A stretch of DNA of 64,000 nucleotides from Vibrio splendidus. GTDB taxonomy: Bacteria; Pseudomonadota; Gammaproteobacteria; Enterobacterales; Vibrionaceae. The position numbers and the translations under genes are program-made. The stretch covers positions 1,488,001 through 1,552,000 of the forward strand of contig NZ_AP025508.1 of NCBI RefSeq assembly GCF_024347615.1, written 5' to 3'. The notes beneath the pieces are model-generated. The model ran no database searches, was not told where the DNA came from, and saw nothing but the letters and a program-made list of their open reading frames with translations. Position 1 is the stretch's first letter; every line of letters starts with the position of its first letter. Shown here piece by piece: positions 8,782 to 17,342 of this stretch.

Positions 8782-9081
8782 TTACTTTTTCAGGTTGATT
8801 TCAGCTTCGATAGAACCTGTTTCAATCTCAGGGTGAGACGCTAGTTTGTCTGATGCCCATTGGTTAAGGTGTTTCAGAATAGCAGACACCGCGTGTTTCT
8901 CAGTTGGTGCTTGGTCTTGATCGACGTCGATCTTCTGCTTTGGATGTGAGCCTGTAGCATCTTCAGCGATATGTAGCCAATCTGGGTGCCAGTAATATGG
9001 CTGGCCACTCGGTGTTGTCCAACTATGAACACCGTTTGACTCTCCTTTATAACTTAACTGGTCTGCTTCTATTTTTTTCAT
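8782..9081 (-). CDS. hypothetical protein, 99 aa
   Basis: Soluble, acidic-to-neutral protein with an N-terminal GVHSWTTPSGQPYYWHPDWLH segment rich in Trp/Tyr/His, then a helical HAVSAILKHLNQWASDKLA region. No family recognised. Start ATG follows GAGATAAC. Divergent from the MocR gene with a shared 220-bp control region that holds a consensus CRP box. Likely a genuine gene conserved within Vibrio. Confidence 0.65.
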   Translation of the reverse strand: MKKIEADQLSYKGESNGVHSWTTPSGQPYYWHPDWLHIAEDATGSHPKQKIDVDQDQAPTEKHAVSAILKHLNQWASDKLASHPEIETGSIEAEINLKK

Positions 9082-9182
9082 TGTTATCTCGCATGTTTTT
9101 TGGGTTACATCAAATTATAGAGGCGTAGAACGAACTTGGCTCCCGCCTTGGTTACAAACTTAGCAAAGCATACAAAGTTATC

Positions 9183-9198
9183 TGTGAACCAATTCACA
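9183..9198. promoter_or_regulatory. CRP (cAMP receptor protein) box
   Basis: TGTGAACCAATTCACA is a full match to TGTGA-N6-TCACA. It is almost midway between the divergent starts at 9081 and 9302, about 102 and 104 bp from each. No competing secondary function seen. Confidence 0.75.
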
Positions 9199-9301
9199 CT
9201 ATTATAGAAATTAGGTCCAATCATATGGATAGCAGCAATAGTTGTTAACGTTAGTGATAAAATCCCCGGCTTATTAGAATTTCTCTAGGTAGTACAATTA
9301 G

Positions 9302-10705
9302 ATGGCGCGTTATGAAGAGCTTGCAAAGGATATTCGAACTCAGATCGCTAATAACACTTGGCGATCCGGAGAGAAGATCCCTTCGGTACGCATGAGTTGT
9401 CGAAATTACAACGTCAGCAATAGTACTGTCTTACAAGCCTACCAATTGTTAGAAAGCGAAGGGTGGATCATCGCTAAGCCTCAGTCGGGCTACTTTGTTG
9501 CACCACGTGTGGACGGCGTTGATTATGAACTGCCGTTAGTACACAAAAAGAAAGCCATTAATGATCGCTTATTCGACTTTTTGAAATCGAGTTCAGCAGA
9601 GGGTGTGATTCCTTTTGGCTCAGCATTCCCCGATCCTGATCTTTTCCCATTACCTACCTTGACTCGAAACCTTGCCAGTGCTGGTAGAAAGATGACAGGT
9701 GCCAGTGTGATCAATAATCTGCCACCGGGAAGTGAGTCCTTAAGAAGACAAATCGCGCAGCGTTACCTGCAGCAAGGCATTACGGTTAACCATCAAGATA
9801 TCGTGATTACCTCTGGCGCAATGGAAGCGCTTAACTTAAGCCTGCAAACGGTTACTAAGTCGGGTGATAATGTTGTGATTGAATCTCCCGCTTTCTATGG
9901 TGCTTTACAGGCCGTAGAAAGATTAGGACTCAATCCTATCGAAGTGGATGTTTGTCCAATCAATGGATTGAATATTGAGCAGTTTGAAAGCGCACTACAA
10001 AACCAAGATGTAAAAGCGTGTTGGCTGATGACGACGTTTCAAAACCCGACAGGGACAAGTTTGTCTGAAGAAGCGAAGCGTCGTGTGGTTGAGATTGCAG
10101 AACAACACGAAACCTACATTATTGAAGATGACGTGTATGGTGACCTCTACTTCGAAGGGCATAAACCCAAGCCACTAAAAGCCTTCGATAAGACCGATTC
10201 TGTTCTGCTTTGTGGTTCGTACTCAAAAAGTCTGTGTCCGGGTTATCGGGTCGGCTGGGTTGTGAACGCGCGTTTCAATGATGCCATTCAAAAGCTGCAG
10301 CTTCTTTCTACACTGTCGAGTAGTGCGCCTGTGCAACTTGGCGTCGCACACTTCTTAACACATGAAAGCTACGACAATCACCTTCGTAAATTACGTAAAA
10401 ATCTTCTAGTGAGAAAAGAACGATTCATTGAGGTCATCAAGCAGTACTTCCCGCATTCCGTCGAGATTGAAGAACCGGCTGGTGGCTACTTCATATGGAT
10501 TCGTCTTTCCGCAAAATTCGACAGTCAACAATTTTACCAGCTAGCGATTGCTCAGGGGATCAGCGTCGCTTCAGGCGATCTGTTTAGTGAGCAGGGCAGA
10601 GTAGATAACGCGATCAGATTGAACTTCTCTTATGAACTCACAGAAGAGAAAGAACAAGCACTAATCTTGCTTGGCAAACTGGCACATCAACTTACGCATT
10701 CGTAA
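9302..10705 (+). CDS. MocR-type regulator (GntR HTH fused to aminotransferase)
   Basis: Residues 1-70 form a GntR winged helix (MARYEELAKDIRTQI; KIPSVR; VSNSTVLQAYQLLESEGWI), then a fold-type I aminotransferase domain fills 100-467. PLP lysine is K309 in CGSYSKSLCPGYRVGW, with N248 in FQNPTG and the D277/Y279 pair in EDDVYG. Such proteins bind PLP plus an amine or amino acid to control transcription rather than catalyse. 467 aa is typical; closest in style to E. coli YdcR. The ligand and target are unknown, but repeats just downstream (10740-10808) look like a possible operator for the small membrane gene. Confidence 0.9.
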   Translation: MARYEELAKDIRTQIANNTWRSGEKIPSVRMSCRNYNVSNSTVLQAYQLLESEGWIIAKPQSGYFVAPRVDGVDYELPLVHKKKAINDRLFDFLKSSSAEGVIPFGSAFPDPDLFPLPTLTRNLASAGRKMTGASVINNLPPGSESLRRQIAQRYLQQGITVNHQDIVITSGAMEALNLSLQTVTKSGDNVVIESPAFYGALQAVERLGLNPIEVDVCPINGLNIEQFESALQNQDVKACWLMTTFQNPTGTSLSEEAKRRVVEIAEQHETYIIEDDVYGDLYFEGHKPKPLKAFDKTDSVLLCGSYSKSLCPGYRVGWVVNARFNDAIQKLQLLSTLSSSAPVQLGVAHFLTHESYDNHLRKLRKNLLVRKERFIEVIKQYFPHSVEIEEPAGGYFIWIRLSAKFDSQQFYQLAIAQGISVASGDLFSEQGRVDNAIRLNFSYELTEEKEQALILLGKLAHQLTHS

Positions 10706-10739
10706 AATCTTAAGTCACTCATAAAACAGACAATGACTT

Positions 10740-10808
10740 CAACTGTACGGATTGTTTCTGGTGCAACTGTACGCCTTGTACAACAAAGAGTTGTGATTCA
10801 ATACAGTT
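10740..10808. promoter_or_regulatory. putative operator with direct repeats of CAACTGTACG
   Basis: CAACTGTACG occurs at 10740-10749 and 10764-10773 (24-bp register), and the inverted half TACAGTT lies at 10802-10808; TTGTACAA at 10776-10783 is also self-complementary. Direct repeats are a known binding pattern of MocR regulators, and the array is between the MocR gene and 10833. The link to this regulator is inference. Confidence 0.45.
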
Positions 10809-10832
10809 AGACCAAATATTGGAGATACCGTT

Positions 10833-11039
10833 ATGTTGAAAATGACTATGGGAAATGAAGTTAAGTTGATTATCGTCGCGATTGTGTGTGCGCTTCTGCT
10901 TATTCTCGGCCACGTATTGCTGGCAAAAGCCTTCGCTGATATGGCTTGGGCTGAATATACAACAGCGGCTATCCCGTTCGTTATGATGGCAATCTGCGGT
11001 CTCGCGATAAAATACGCTATCGACCAAGATGTCGATTAA
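10833..11039 (+). CDS. small membrane protein, 68 aa
   Basis: Two transmembrane helices (about residues 10-32 and 43-62) joined by a short loop, ending in DQDVD. GGAG lies 8 nt before the ATG, and a strong terminator follows 26 bp after the stop, so this is a self-contained gene. Direct-repeat sequences upstream suggest control by the neighbouring MocR protein. No known family. Confidence 0.75.
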   Translation: MLKMTMGNEVKLIIVAIVCALLLILGHVLLAKAFADMAWAEYTTAAIPFVMMAICGLAIKYAIDQDVD

Positions 11040-11065
11040 GCCGATTATCCAGTCGAATTATTTTA

Positions 11066-11094
11066 AGCCCTGCCAGAATTTGGCAGGGCTTTTT
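11066..11094 (+). terminator. rho-independent terminator
   Basis: AGCCCTGCCA (11066-11075), loop GAATT, TGGCAGGGCT (11081-11090), then TTTT. Ten-bp GC-rich stem; ends the small membrane gene. Confidence 0.92.
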
Positions 11095-11413
11095 CGTTTT
11101 AAATGACCTGAGCTTTTGAATAATTGCATTAAACCTGAGCTCTGAAGGCTATCTCATACTTTAATGCCACAGACTTTGTAAGTCTGTGTAAGCGCGAAAT
11201 GGTGATTATTTGGAATATGCATCACCTTTAGTCAAAAACTTGGCTTATTGGTTGTGCTAGGAAATAACCAGAGCCTACCTTTCATTGTTATATATTCACG
11301 TCAATTATTGGTCGCTATGCGATAAAAGTGATCAAATTAAAGGCTTACAGTACCTTACAGGTTTAAATTTCCCATTTATTACAATTGGTTATGACTAATT
11401 GAGATGCGGGATT
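11095..11413. other. non-coding gap with a 9-bp hairpin
   Basis: CACAGACTT (11168-11176) and AAGTCTGTG (11180-11188) form a tight hairpin with a 3-nt loop and no following T-run. The rest is AT-rich and probably holds the promoter of the secreted two-gene unit. Nothing else identifiable. Confidence 0.55.
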
Positions 11414-12124
11414 ATGAGATTGAAATATACAAAAACAAACCTGTGCATATTGGCTTTGTTAGCCACCAATGCTTCAGCAAGCGAACTCCATGTTGATTTG
11501 AATCGACTAAGTAATTTTTCGGAAGTTGGTACTAATAGACTGTCTATTACCAGTGAATTTATCGGCTATGAGCTTGATGAGGGAAAGTATCGTTACGCAA
11601 GAGATGTTGACTTAAACGGCTTAGATTGGGCTTTTCTTTATGGAGAGCATCAAAGAAAAGATAAACCCAATAGCGCCTTAATTGGTGATGTGAAGGTTAT
11701 TGGTGATTTAAAACAAGTCGCTAATTCAGAGACTAAAAATGCAGTTGGCAATCGTTACTACTGGCAAGACGGCGACTCTACGGATTATAACCAAGAGCTG
11801 GCTTTTTCAGGTTTGCTTGTTGGTTCTAGTGGTTTCTCTTTTGACGTTCAGCCGAGTAAAGAAGGGCGATTTTCTGTAGAGCTTTATACACATAATTGGC
11901 TGTCTTCTGCTGATGTGACGGCATGTATTAACGAGCAATGCATCACAATTAAAAATGACATTTCATTTCACATGACCAGTGTCAAAAATACGATTGTTTT
12001 CGAATCTCAATCGCCAGATGACATCGTAGAAATCTCATATTCACGCCAATATAGGCAGTTTGATTTTGAATCGAGACAAGGCTATCACGCTATTGAGGCT
12101 ATCCAGTTGAGAGAGGTTGAGTAA
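11414..12124 (+). CDS. secreted hypothetical protein upstream of protease
   Basis: Signal peptide MRLKYTKTNLCILALLATNASAS then ~215 mature residues, rich in beta-strand pattern. Family not recognised. The C-terminal half (YYWQDGD... to AIEAIQLREVE) resembles in layout the C-terminal region of the downstream protease (GTYWTKDGG... to LLDHFLVRTVE), suggesting a shared beta-sandwich domain; this is by eye. Two cysteines (ACINEQCI) could form a disulphide. The 11414 ATG gives the clean signal peptide; an ATG at 11399 adds five residues. Its stop overlaps the ribosome-binding region of the next gene, so they form an operon. Confidence 0.7.
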   Translation: MRLKYTKTNLCILALLATNASASELHVDLNRLSNFSEVGTNRLSITSEFIGYELDEGKYRYARDVDLNGLDWAFLYGEHQRKDKPNSALIGDVKVIGDLKQVANSETKNAVGNRYYWQDGDSTDYNQELAFSGLLVGSSGFSFDVQPSKEGRFSVELYTHNWLSSADVTACINEQCITIKNDISFHMTSVKNTIVFESQSPDDIVEISYSRQYRQFDFESRQGYHAIEAIQLREVE

Positions 12125-12125
12125 C

Positions 12126-13286
12126 ATGAAAAGAATCATTCTAGCATCAGTAATTGTAGCGACTTTTTCTGCTCACTCAGGTCTCGGGAAAATGGATCGT
12201 TCCGTCACTCAACACAAAACGTTCGCTCTACAAACTCAGTTCGATTTTGCCTGTCATATGAATGCGGGTTCCGCGACCTTAATTGACCCTTACTGGGTGA
12301 TAACGGCAAATCACGTATCAGGCTCTAAAAGTGAAGGGTATGAAAATGCAGTCACTTGTTCTTCTTATGACAAAGATGAGAACGGTAAGTACAACGTTAT
12401 TCATACATCACGTGCGACAACTGACCCTGATGGTGAGTGGGGGGAGTATGAATTTACCGATGGCATTTATGATTTCGCTCTGGTGCGCTTAGACACGCCA
12501 ATCACCGGTATTAAGCCTGCGAAGTTACCAGAGAAAGGGATGTTCGATCATTCAGAGGTTTATGAAGTAAATAGCGTTGGCTTTGGTAACTATAACGGCC
12601 GTAATGGCGGGAAGAAATTTGTTAAGTACAATGACACAGATAAGAAATGGTTAGCTGAATATAAATATAACCCGGTGATCATGCCTCAAAGTGATTTGCA
12701 GTGGCTGATCATCCATGGAGACTCAGGTTCAGGTATTACGATTGAACGCGACGGCGAGTTTTACATTATTGGAGAGATAGGCCTTCAATACTATGGCGAG
12801 CTTGGTTGGCAAGATACATTCGATGATGTTTTGGGGAGATTAGATTCCTTAAACAATGATATGAGAGCGCATGGGTTTAGTTACTCGAAGCCAGTAAATC
12901 TTGGTGATGTAAGATGGACGCCAACGACCCAGAACAGTATCGAAGATCTTCATGCCTTTTACAGCTACTGGAAAGCTGGAAGTATGGATTTTAATGGTAC
13001 TTATTGGACGAAGGATGGCGGTATTTACAACACAGCTTATGCGCAAGAAGGTGAAACGTACACTTTTGAAACTGTCATTCCTGCAAACCCAAAAGCGCCC
13101 GCTTTTGATGTGTTTGTAAATGGTCGTCAGGTTGCTCATAACATTAAGGCGGATAAAGAGAGCTTATTCTTTAAAGTGAATGCTTTTGAGCAAAAGGGTG
13201 ACCAGATGGTGATTGAATTTAAGCCGCTAGAACAGACTGGCGAGAAGATACTTTTAGATCACTTTTTGGTTCGAACTGTTGAGTAG
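12126..13286 (+). CDS. secreted trypsin-like serine protease with C-terminal accessory domain
   Basis: Signal peptide (MKRIILASVIVATFSAHS) then an S1 chymotrypsin-fold domain, about residues 30-255. The triad is visible: H63 in VITANHV, D116 in YDFALVRLD, S200 in HGDSGSG. A ~100-residue tail (about 285-387) looks like a beta-sandwich ligand-binding module. The ATG at 12126 is chosen because GAGAGG precedes it by 9 nt; an upstream TTG (12117) overlaps the previous gene and is less likely. Extracellular protein degradation is inferred. It lacks the GlyGly-CTERM anchor seen in the Vibrio VesB-type proteases. Confidence 0.85.
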   Translation: MKRIILASVIVATFSAHSGLGKMDRSVTQHKTFALQTQFDFACHMNAGSATLIDPYWVITANHVSGSKSEGYENAVTCSSYDKDENGKYNVIHTSRATTDPDGEWGEYEFTDGIYDFALVRLDTPITGIKPAKLPEKGMFDHSEVYEVNSVGFGNYNGRNGGKKFVKYNDTDKKWLAEYKYNPVIMPQSDLQWLIIHGDSGSGITIERDGEFYIIGEIGLQYYGELGWQDTFDDVLGRLDSLNNDMRAHGFSYSKPVNLGDVRWTPTTQNSIEDLHAFYSYWKAGSMDFNGTYWTKDGGIYNTAYAQEGETYTFETVIPANPKAPAFDVFVNGRQVAHNIKADKESLFFKVNAFEQKGDQMVIEFKPLEQTGEKILLDHFLVRTVE

Positions 13287-13363
13287 ATTGAGCTGTTAAG
13301 CTTGTATCAGTAGGCGCTTATCAGTAGGCGCTTATAAACATACCCTTATAAATAAGGGCGTAT

Positions 13364-13393
13364 AAAAAAACCTCCGTATATACGGAGGTTTTT
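13364..13393. terminator. bidirectional terminator between protease gene and asnS
   Basis: A near-continuous palindrome: AAAAACCTCCGTA (13366-13378) pairs with TACGGAGGTTTTT (13381-13393). A- and T-runs at both ends serve both converging genes. Confidence 0.9.
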
Positions 13394-13445
13394 ATCTATT
13401 TAATTATCTATCTATACTGACTTCTCTGAAAGAAGAAAGCTGAGA

Positions 13446-14846
13446 TTAGAAGTTAGCAGAGCGTGGTGTACGTGGGAACGGGATAACGTCACGAACGTTG
13501 CCCATACCTGTTACGTAAGACACTAGACGCTCAAAGCCAAGACCGAAGCCAGCGTGAGGCACTGTGCCGTATTTACGTAGGTCGCGGTACCAGCTCATGT
13601 GCTCAGGGTTGATACCCATACCAATCATGCGCTCGTCTAGAATGTCTAGACGCTCTTCACGTTGTGCACCACCGATGATTTCACCGATGCCTGGTGCAAG
13701 TACGTCCATTGCTGCAACTGTTTTTCCGTCGTCGTTTAAGCGCATGTAGAAAGCTTTGATGTCTTTCGGGTAGTTCTTAACGATAACAGGTGCTTTGAAG
13801 TGCTCTTCAGCTAGGTAACGCTCATGCTCAGAAGACATGTCGATGCCCCACTCAACGTCGAATTCAAATTTCTTACCAGAATCTAGTAGGATTTGGATTG
13901 CGTCAGTGTAGTCAACTTGTGCGAAATCAGCGTCTACGAATTGCTCTAGACGAGTGATTGCTTCTTTGTCGATGCGAGAAGCGAAGAACTCAAGGTCGTC
14001 GCGGCGTTCTTCAAGAACAGCAGCGAAAACGTACTTAAGCATGTCTTCAGCCAGTTTCGCTACATCGTCAAGGTCTGCAAACGCAACTTCAGGCTCAACC
14101 ATCCAGAATTCAGCTAGGTGGCGGCTTGTGTTTGAGTTTTCAGCACGGAACGTAGGACCGAACGTGTAAACCTTGCTTAGTGCACAAGCGTAAGCTTCAG
14201 CATTAAGTTGGCCAGATACTGTTAGGAAAGTTTCTTTACCGAAGAAATCTTCGTTGAAGTCAACTTTGCCTTCGTCAGTGCGAGGCAGGTTTTCCATGTC
14301 TAGCGTCGATACGCGGAACATTTCACCAGCGCCTTCTGCATCAGATGCAGTGATAAGCGGAGCTGAAGTCCAGAAGAAACCTTGCTCGTGGTAGAAACGG
14401 TGAATCGCTTGAGATAAACAGTTACGTACACGTGCTACTGCGCCGATCACGTTCGTACGTGGGCGTAGGTGAGCAACTTCACGAAGGTATTCAATAGAGT
14501 GACGTGTCTTAGCCATTGGGTAAGTGTCAGCGTCTTCAACCCAGCCTACAACTTTAACGTCAGTTGCTGCTAGTTCGAAGTCTTGACCTTTCGCAGGAGA
14601 CTCAACAATCTTACCTGTTACTTCAACAGAGCAGCCAGTTGTTAGCTTTAATACTTCGTCTTCGTAATTATTAAGATTATTAGGAACCACGGCCTGAATC
14701 GGGTCGAAACAAGAGCCGTCATAAATGGCAAGGAAAGAGATTCCAGCTTTGGAATCACGACGTGAACGGATCCAGCCGCGAACAGTTACTTCACTGTCTA
14801 CCGCTAGCTTGCCGCCAAGTACGTCTGTTACAGGCGCGTAAGTCAT
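13446..14846 (-). CDS. asnS: asparaginyl-tRNA synthetase
   Basis: Class IIb aminoacyl-tRNA synthetase charging tRNA-Asn. N-terminal OB-fold anticodon domain ([19 protein letters not shown]), then motif 1/2 ([22 protein letters not shown]) and motif 3 ([15 protein letters not shown]). 466 aa from the ATG at 14846, equal to E. coli AsnS; the earlier in-frame ATG at 14864 lacks a ribosome site. GGAG lies 12 nt before 14846. The 5' leader carries an 8-bp inverted repeat (CAACTCAA 14878-14885; TTGAGTTG 14941-14948), of unknown role. Single-gene unit. Confidence 0.97.
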   Translation of the reverse strand: MTYAPVTDVLGGKLAVDSEVTVRGWIRSRRDSKAGISFLAIYDGSCFDPIQAVVPNNLNNYEDEVLKLTTGCSVEVTGKIVESPAKGQDFELAATDVKVVGWVEDADTYPMAKTRHSIEYLREVAHLRPRTNVIGAVARVRNCLSQAIHRFYHEQGFFWTSAPLITASDAEGAGEMFRVSTLDMENLPRTDEGKVDFNEDFFGKETFLTVSGQLNAEAYACALSKVYTFGPTFRAENSNTSRHLAEFWMVEPEVAFADLDDVAKLAEDMLKYVFAAVLEERRDDLEFFASRIDKEAITRLEQFVDADFAQVDYTDAIQILLDSGKKFEFDVEWGIDMSSEHERYLAEEHFKAPVIVKNYPKDIKAFYMRLNDDGKTVAAMDVLAPGIGEIIGGAQREERLDILDERMIGMGINPEHMSWYRDLRKYGTVPHAGFGLGFERLVSYVTGMGNVRDVIPFPRTPRSANF

Positions 14847-15365
14847 GTTGATTTCATTCTCCATTGAGGGACAAATTCAACTCAAAGTCTCTAGCATTGA
14901 GGCAAATGAACATATATTTGCACAATAATTAGCCGAAACATTGAGTTGTATAAACTTTTTAAATCGATTGAACATATTACCTGTCATACCGACAGCTTCA
15001 ACCTTTATTCTTGCTTGGTGAAAGAAATATTGTGTCTACTGACGATAAATAGGTTTGAGGGTGTGTTTTTTGTTCGATTTGGCTTTCTGTTTGGTATTTG
15101 TTTGAGTGCTAGGGAGGTGCGCTAGCGCTAATGGTTAAGTATTCTTCAATACCTTGTAAATCGATGTGAGCAGAGTGATTGAAACGACGTGAACTGACGT
15201 TGGTTACAACATAGAGCTGGCTGAAATCGAGACCGCTAGCGGTTTTTGGCCGGATTAAGAAGCGTTAATATTCGAAACCTTTGTTTGCAAGATTGGACGT
15301 GTGATTAAAGTAGCGCTCACTTTATATTGGCAGCCATTCAAGCTTGTGCGTTACCCGAGCTATCT
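14847..15365. other. long intergenic region between divergent asnS and sulP
   Basis: No coding potential seen. Notable are GCGCTAGCGC at 15119-15128 and ACCGCTAGCGGT at 15232-15243 followed by TTTTT; the second resembles a compact terminator and could end an unrecognised small transcript. The asnS-proximal end holds a hairpin CAAAT-N8-ATTTG (14903-14920). Confidence 0.5.
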
Positions 15366-15491
15366 GTGTAATACCTAGATTTCCTTGTTTAATATCTATA
15401 TTACCTTATGTAATAGCTTAGTTGTCTTGTGTAATACCTAGGTTACCTAGTGCAATACTTACGCTACCTTGTCCGATACTTAAGTGACAAA
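15366..15491. repeat. six degenerate 21-bp tandem repeats upstream of sulP
   Basis: Units start at 15366, 15387, 15408, 15429, 15450 and 15471, each exactly 21 bp. The shared core is GTGTAATACCTA-N4-TACCTT with variation. Exact 21-bp phasing is two helical turns, so the same face of DNA is presented each time. The block ends 198 bp before sulP. Confidence 0.85.
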
Positions 15492-15689
15492 CACAAAGCA
15501 CAAGTGTGAGTCCATCTAATAACAATCACCCACTAGAGGAGTTTAATATTCACGTGTTAATTACGCCGCCTTAACCCCTGCATTCTCTCTACACCCGCAC
15601 TTTTCGAGCGCTCGCTCATTCAAGAAAAACAGTCGATCAAATTATGTCTGAACAAGGCAGGACTGGCTGTACAAGTAAAAGAGAATTAC

Positions 15690-17180
15690 ATGCTTAATTA
15701 TTTAAAAAAACACTGGTTATCAAACGTTAAAGGAGATTCATTATCTGGGATTGTGGTTGCACTCGCATTAATCCCTGAAGCCATCGCATTTTCAATTATC
15801 GCAGGCGTCGACCCTAAAGTAGGGCTTTATGCTTCTTTCTGTATCTGTGTTGTAACCGCTTTGGTTGGCAGTCGTCCGGGGATGATCTCTGGGGCAACGG
15901 GCGCAATGGCGCTGTTGATGGTCACCTTAGTGAGAGAACACGGGCTAGAGTATCTACTCGCAGCTTCATTTCTTGCTGGCGTCATTCAAATCGCGGCTGG
16001 GTACCTCAAGCTTGGTAATCTGATGAATTTCGTTTCCAAATCGGTGATTACTGGGTTTGTTAACGCGCTCGCTATTCTTATATTTATGGCTCAGCTCCCT
16101 GAGTTGATCAACGTCCCTTCGAGCGTTTACGTGTTAGTCGCTTTGGGTTTGGCGATCATTTATCTGCTTCCTTATTTTCCCAAGTTTGGTCATGTAATAC
16201 CTTCTCCATTAGTCGCGATTGTTGCCCTGACTATTATCAGTTTGTTATTTGGTTTAGATGTCAGAACGATTGGAGATATGGGCAAGCTTCCGGATTCACT
16301 GCCTGTGTTCTTGCTCCCTAATATTCCATTCACGTTTGATACGCTCACAACCATCCTTCCATATTCTATTGCTCTATCTCTTGTAGGCTTATTGGAATCA
16401 TTGATGACGGCGACGATAGTGGATGACCTGACCGATACTGAAAGTAATAAGAACAATGAATGCAAAGGGCAAGGCGTAGCGAACATCGTGGCTTCACTAT
16501 TTGGTGGTATGGCGGGGTGTGCGATGATTGGCCAGTCGATTATTAACATCAAATCAGGCGGCTTAACCCGATTATCCAGCTTGATCGCCGGGGTTGTTTT
16601 ACTGCTAATGGTGGTGTTTGTTTCTGATTGGTTGAAGCTGATACCGATGGCCGCTTTAGTGTCTGTGATGATCATGGTTTCAATCGGCACGTTTTCATGG
16701 CGTTCTGTTGTTGAGCTTAAAGACCACACACTCCCAACCAATGTAACCATGCTAGCAACCGTGGCGGTGGTGGTGTTTACTCACAATCTCGCGATAGGTG
16801 TTGCGGTTGGCGTGGTGCTATCGGCTCTGTTTTATGCGCATGCTAGCAAATCCATGGTGTTTATATCCGATGAAGTCGTGACTAACGAAATGCACACTAC
16901 CCACCGAGTAAAAGGCCATGTCTTCTTTGCTTCTTCAGATGCGTTTGTCGATCTATTTGATTATGACAATGCGACCTCTTTAGTGACCATCGATATTTCG
17001 GATGCGTCTTTCCTAGATAACACGTCGGTTGAGGCGCTTGATAAGGTCGTATTTAAGTTCCGTAAAAAGGGCGCTTATGTAGAAGTCGCAGGAATGGATA
17101 CCGTGAGTGCGAATCTGATATTCAAACACGCGATGTACCACAAGCATAAAGATTTAACCGCGGTTTCCATTACGCACTAA
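15690..17180 (+). CDS. SulP-family anion transporter with STAS domain
   Basis: Inner-membrane SLC26/SulP carrier: 10-12 transmembrane helices over residues 15-395 and a C-terminal STAS domain (about 400-490, [22 protein letters not shown]). The GLYASF and [13 protein letters not shown] motifs in helices 1-3 are characteristic. Substrates of the family include sulfate, bicarbonate and dicarboxylates; the substrate here cannot be deduced. 496 aa is normal. AGAG precedes the ATG. The upstream 21-bp repeat array may control it. Confidence 0.9.
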   Translation: MLNYLKKHWLSNVKGDSLSGIVVALALIPEAIAFSIIAGVDPKVGLYASFCICVVTALVGSRPGMISGATGAMALLMVTLVREHGLEYLLAASFLAGVIQIAAGYLKLGNLMNFVSKSVITGFVNALAILIFMAQLPELINVPSSVYVLVALGLAIIYLLPYFPKFGHVIPSPLVAIVALTIISLLFGLDVRTIGDMGKLPDSLPVFLLPNIPFTFDTLTTILPYSIALSLVGLLESLMTATIVDDLTDTESNKNNECKGQGVANIVASLFGGMAGCAMIGQSIINIKSGGLTRLSSLIAGVVLLLMVVFVSDWLKLIPMAALVSVMIMVSIGTFSWRSVVELKDHTLPTNVTMLATVAVVVFTHNLAIGVAVGVVLSALFYAHASKSMVFISDEVVTNEMHTTHRVKGHVFFASSDAFVDLFDYDNATSLVTIDISDASFLDNTSVEALDKVVFKFRKKGAYVEVAGMDTVSANLIFKHAMYHKHKDLTAVSITH

Positions 17181-17198
17181 TCATGGTTTAAGGTACTT

Positions 17199-17254
17199 TA
17201 AAAGCCTAAAAGCCTAAAAGCCTAAAAGCCTAAAAGCCTAAAAGCCTAAAAGCC
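17199..17254. repeat. seven copies of octamer TAAAAGCC
   Basis: Exact eight-base repeat, seven units, located 19 bp after the sulP stop and before the terminator. The eighth unit diverges. A pure microsatellite likely to vary in copy number among strains. Confidence 0.95.
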
Positions 17255-17286
17255 TGAAACTCGGAACTAGACATTGTTATGAAGAT

Positions 17287-17313
17287 AAAGCGCTCATCTT
17301 TGAGCGCTTTTTT
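17287..17313 (+). terminator. terminator of sulP
   Basis: AAAGCGCTCA (17287-17296), loop TCTT, TGAGCGCTTT (17301-17310) followed by TTT. Confidence 0.9.
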
Positions 17314-17342
17314 GTTGATGTCGGTGGGGGAGTTCTACTGAC

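Noticed and set aside
15366..15491. CRISPR array
   Set aside because: Units abut without spacers and are degenerate; no cas genes in the window.
16190..16750. 186-residue ORF antisense to sulP
   Set aside because: Antisense shadow of a strongly supported transporter gene; no ribosome site or family.
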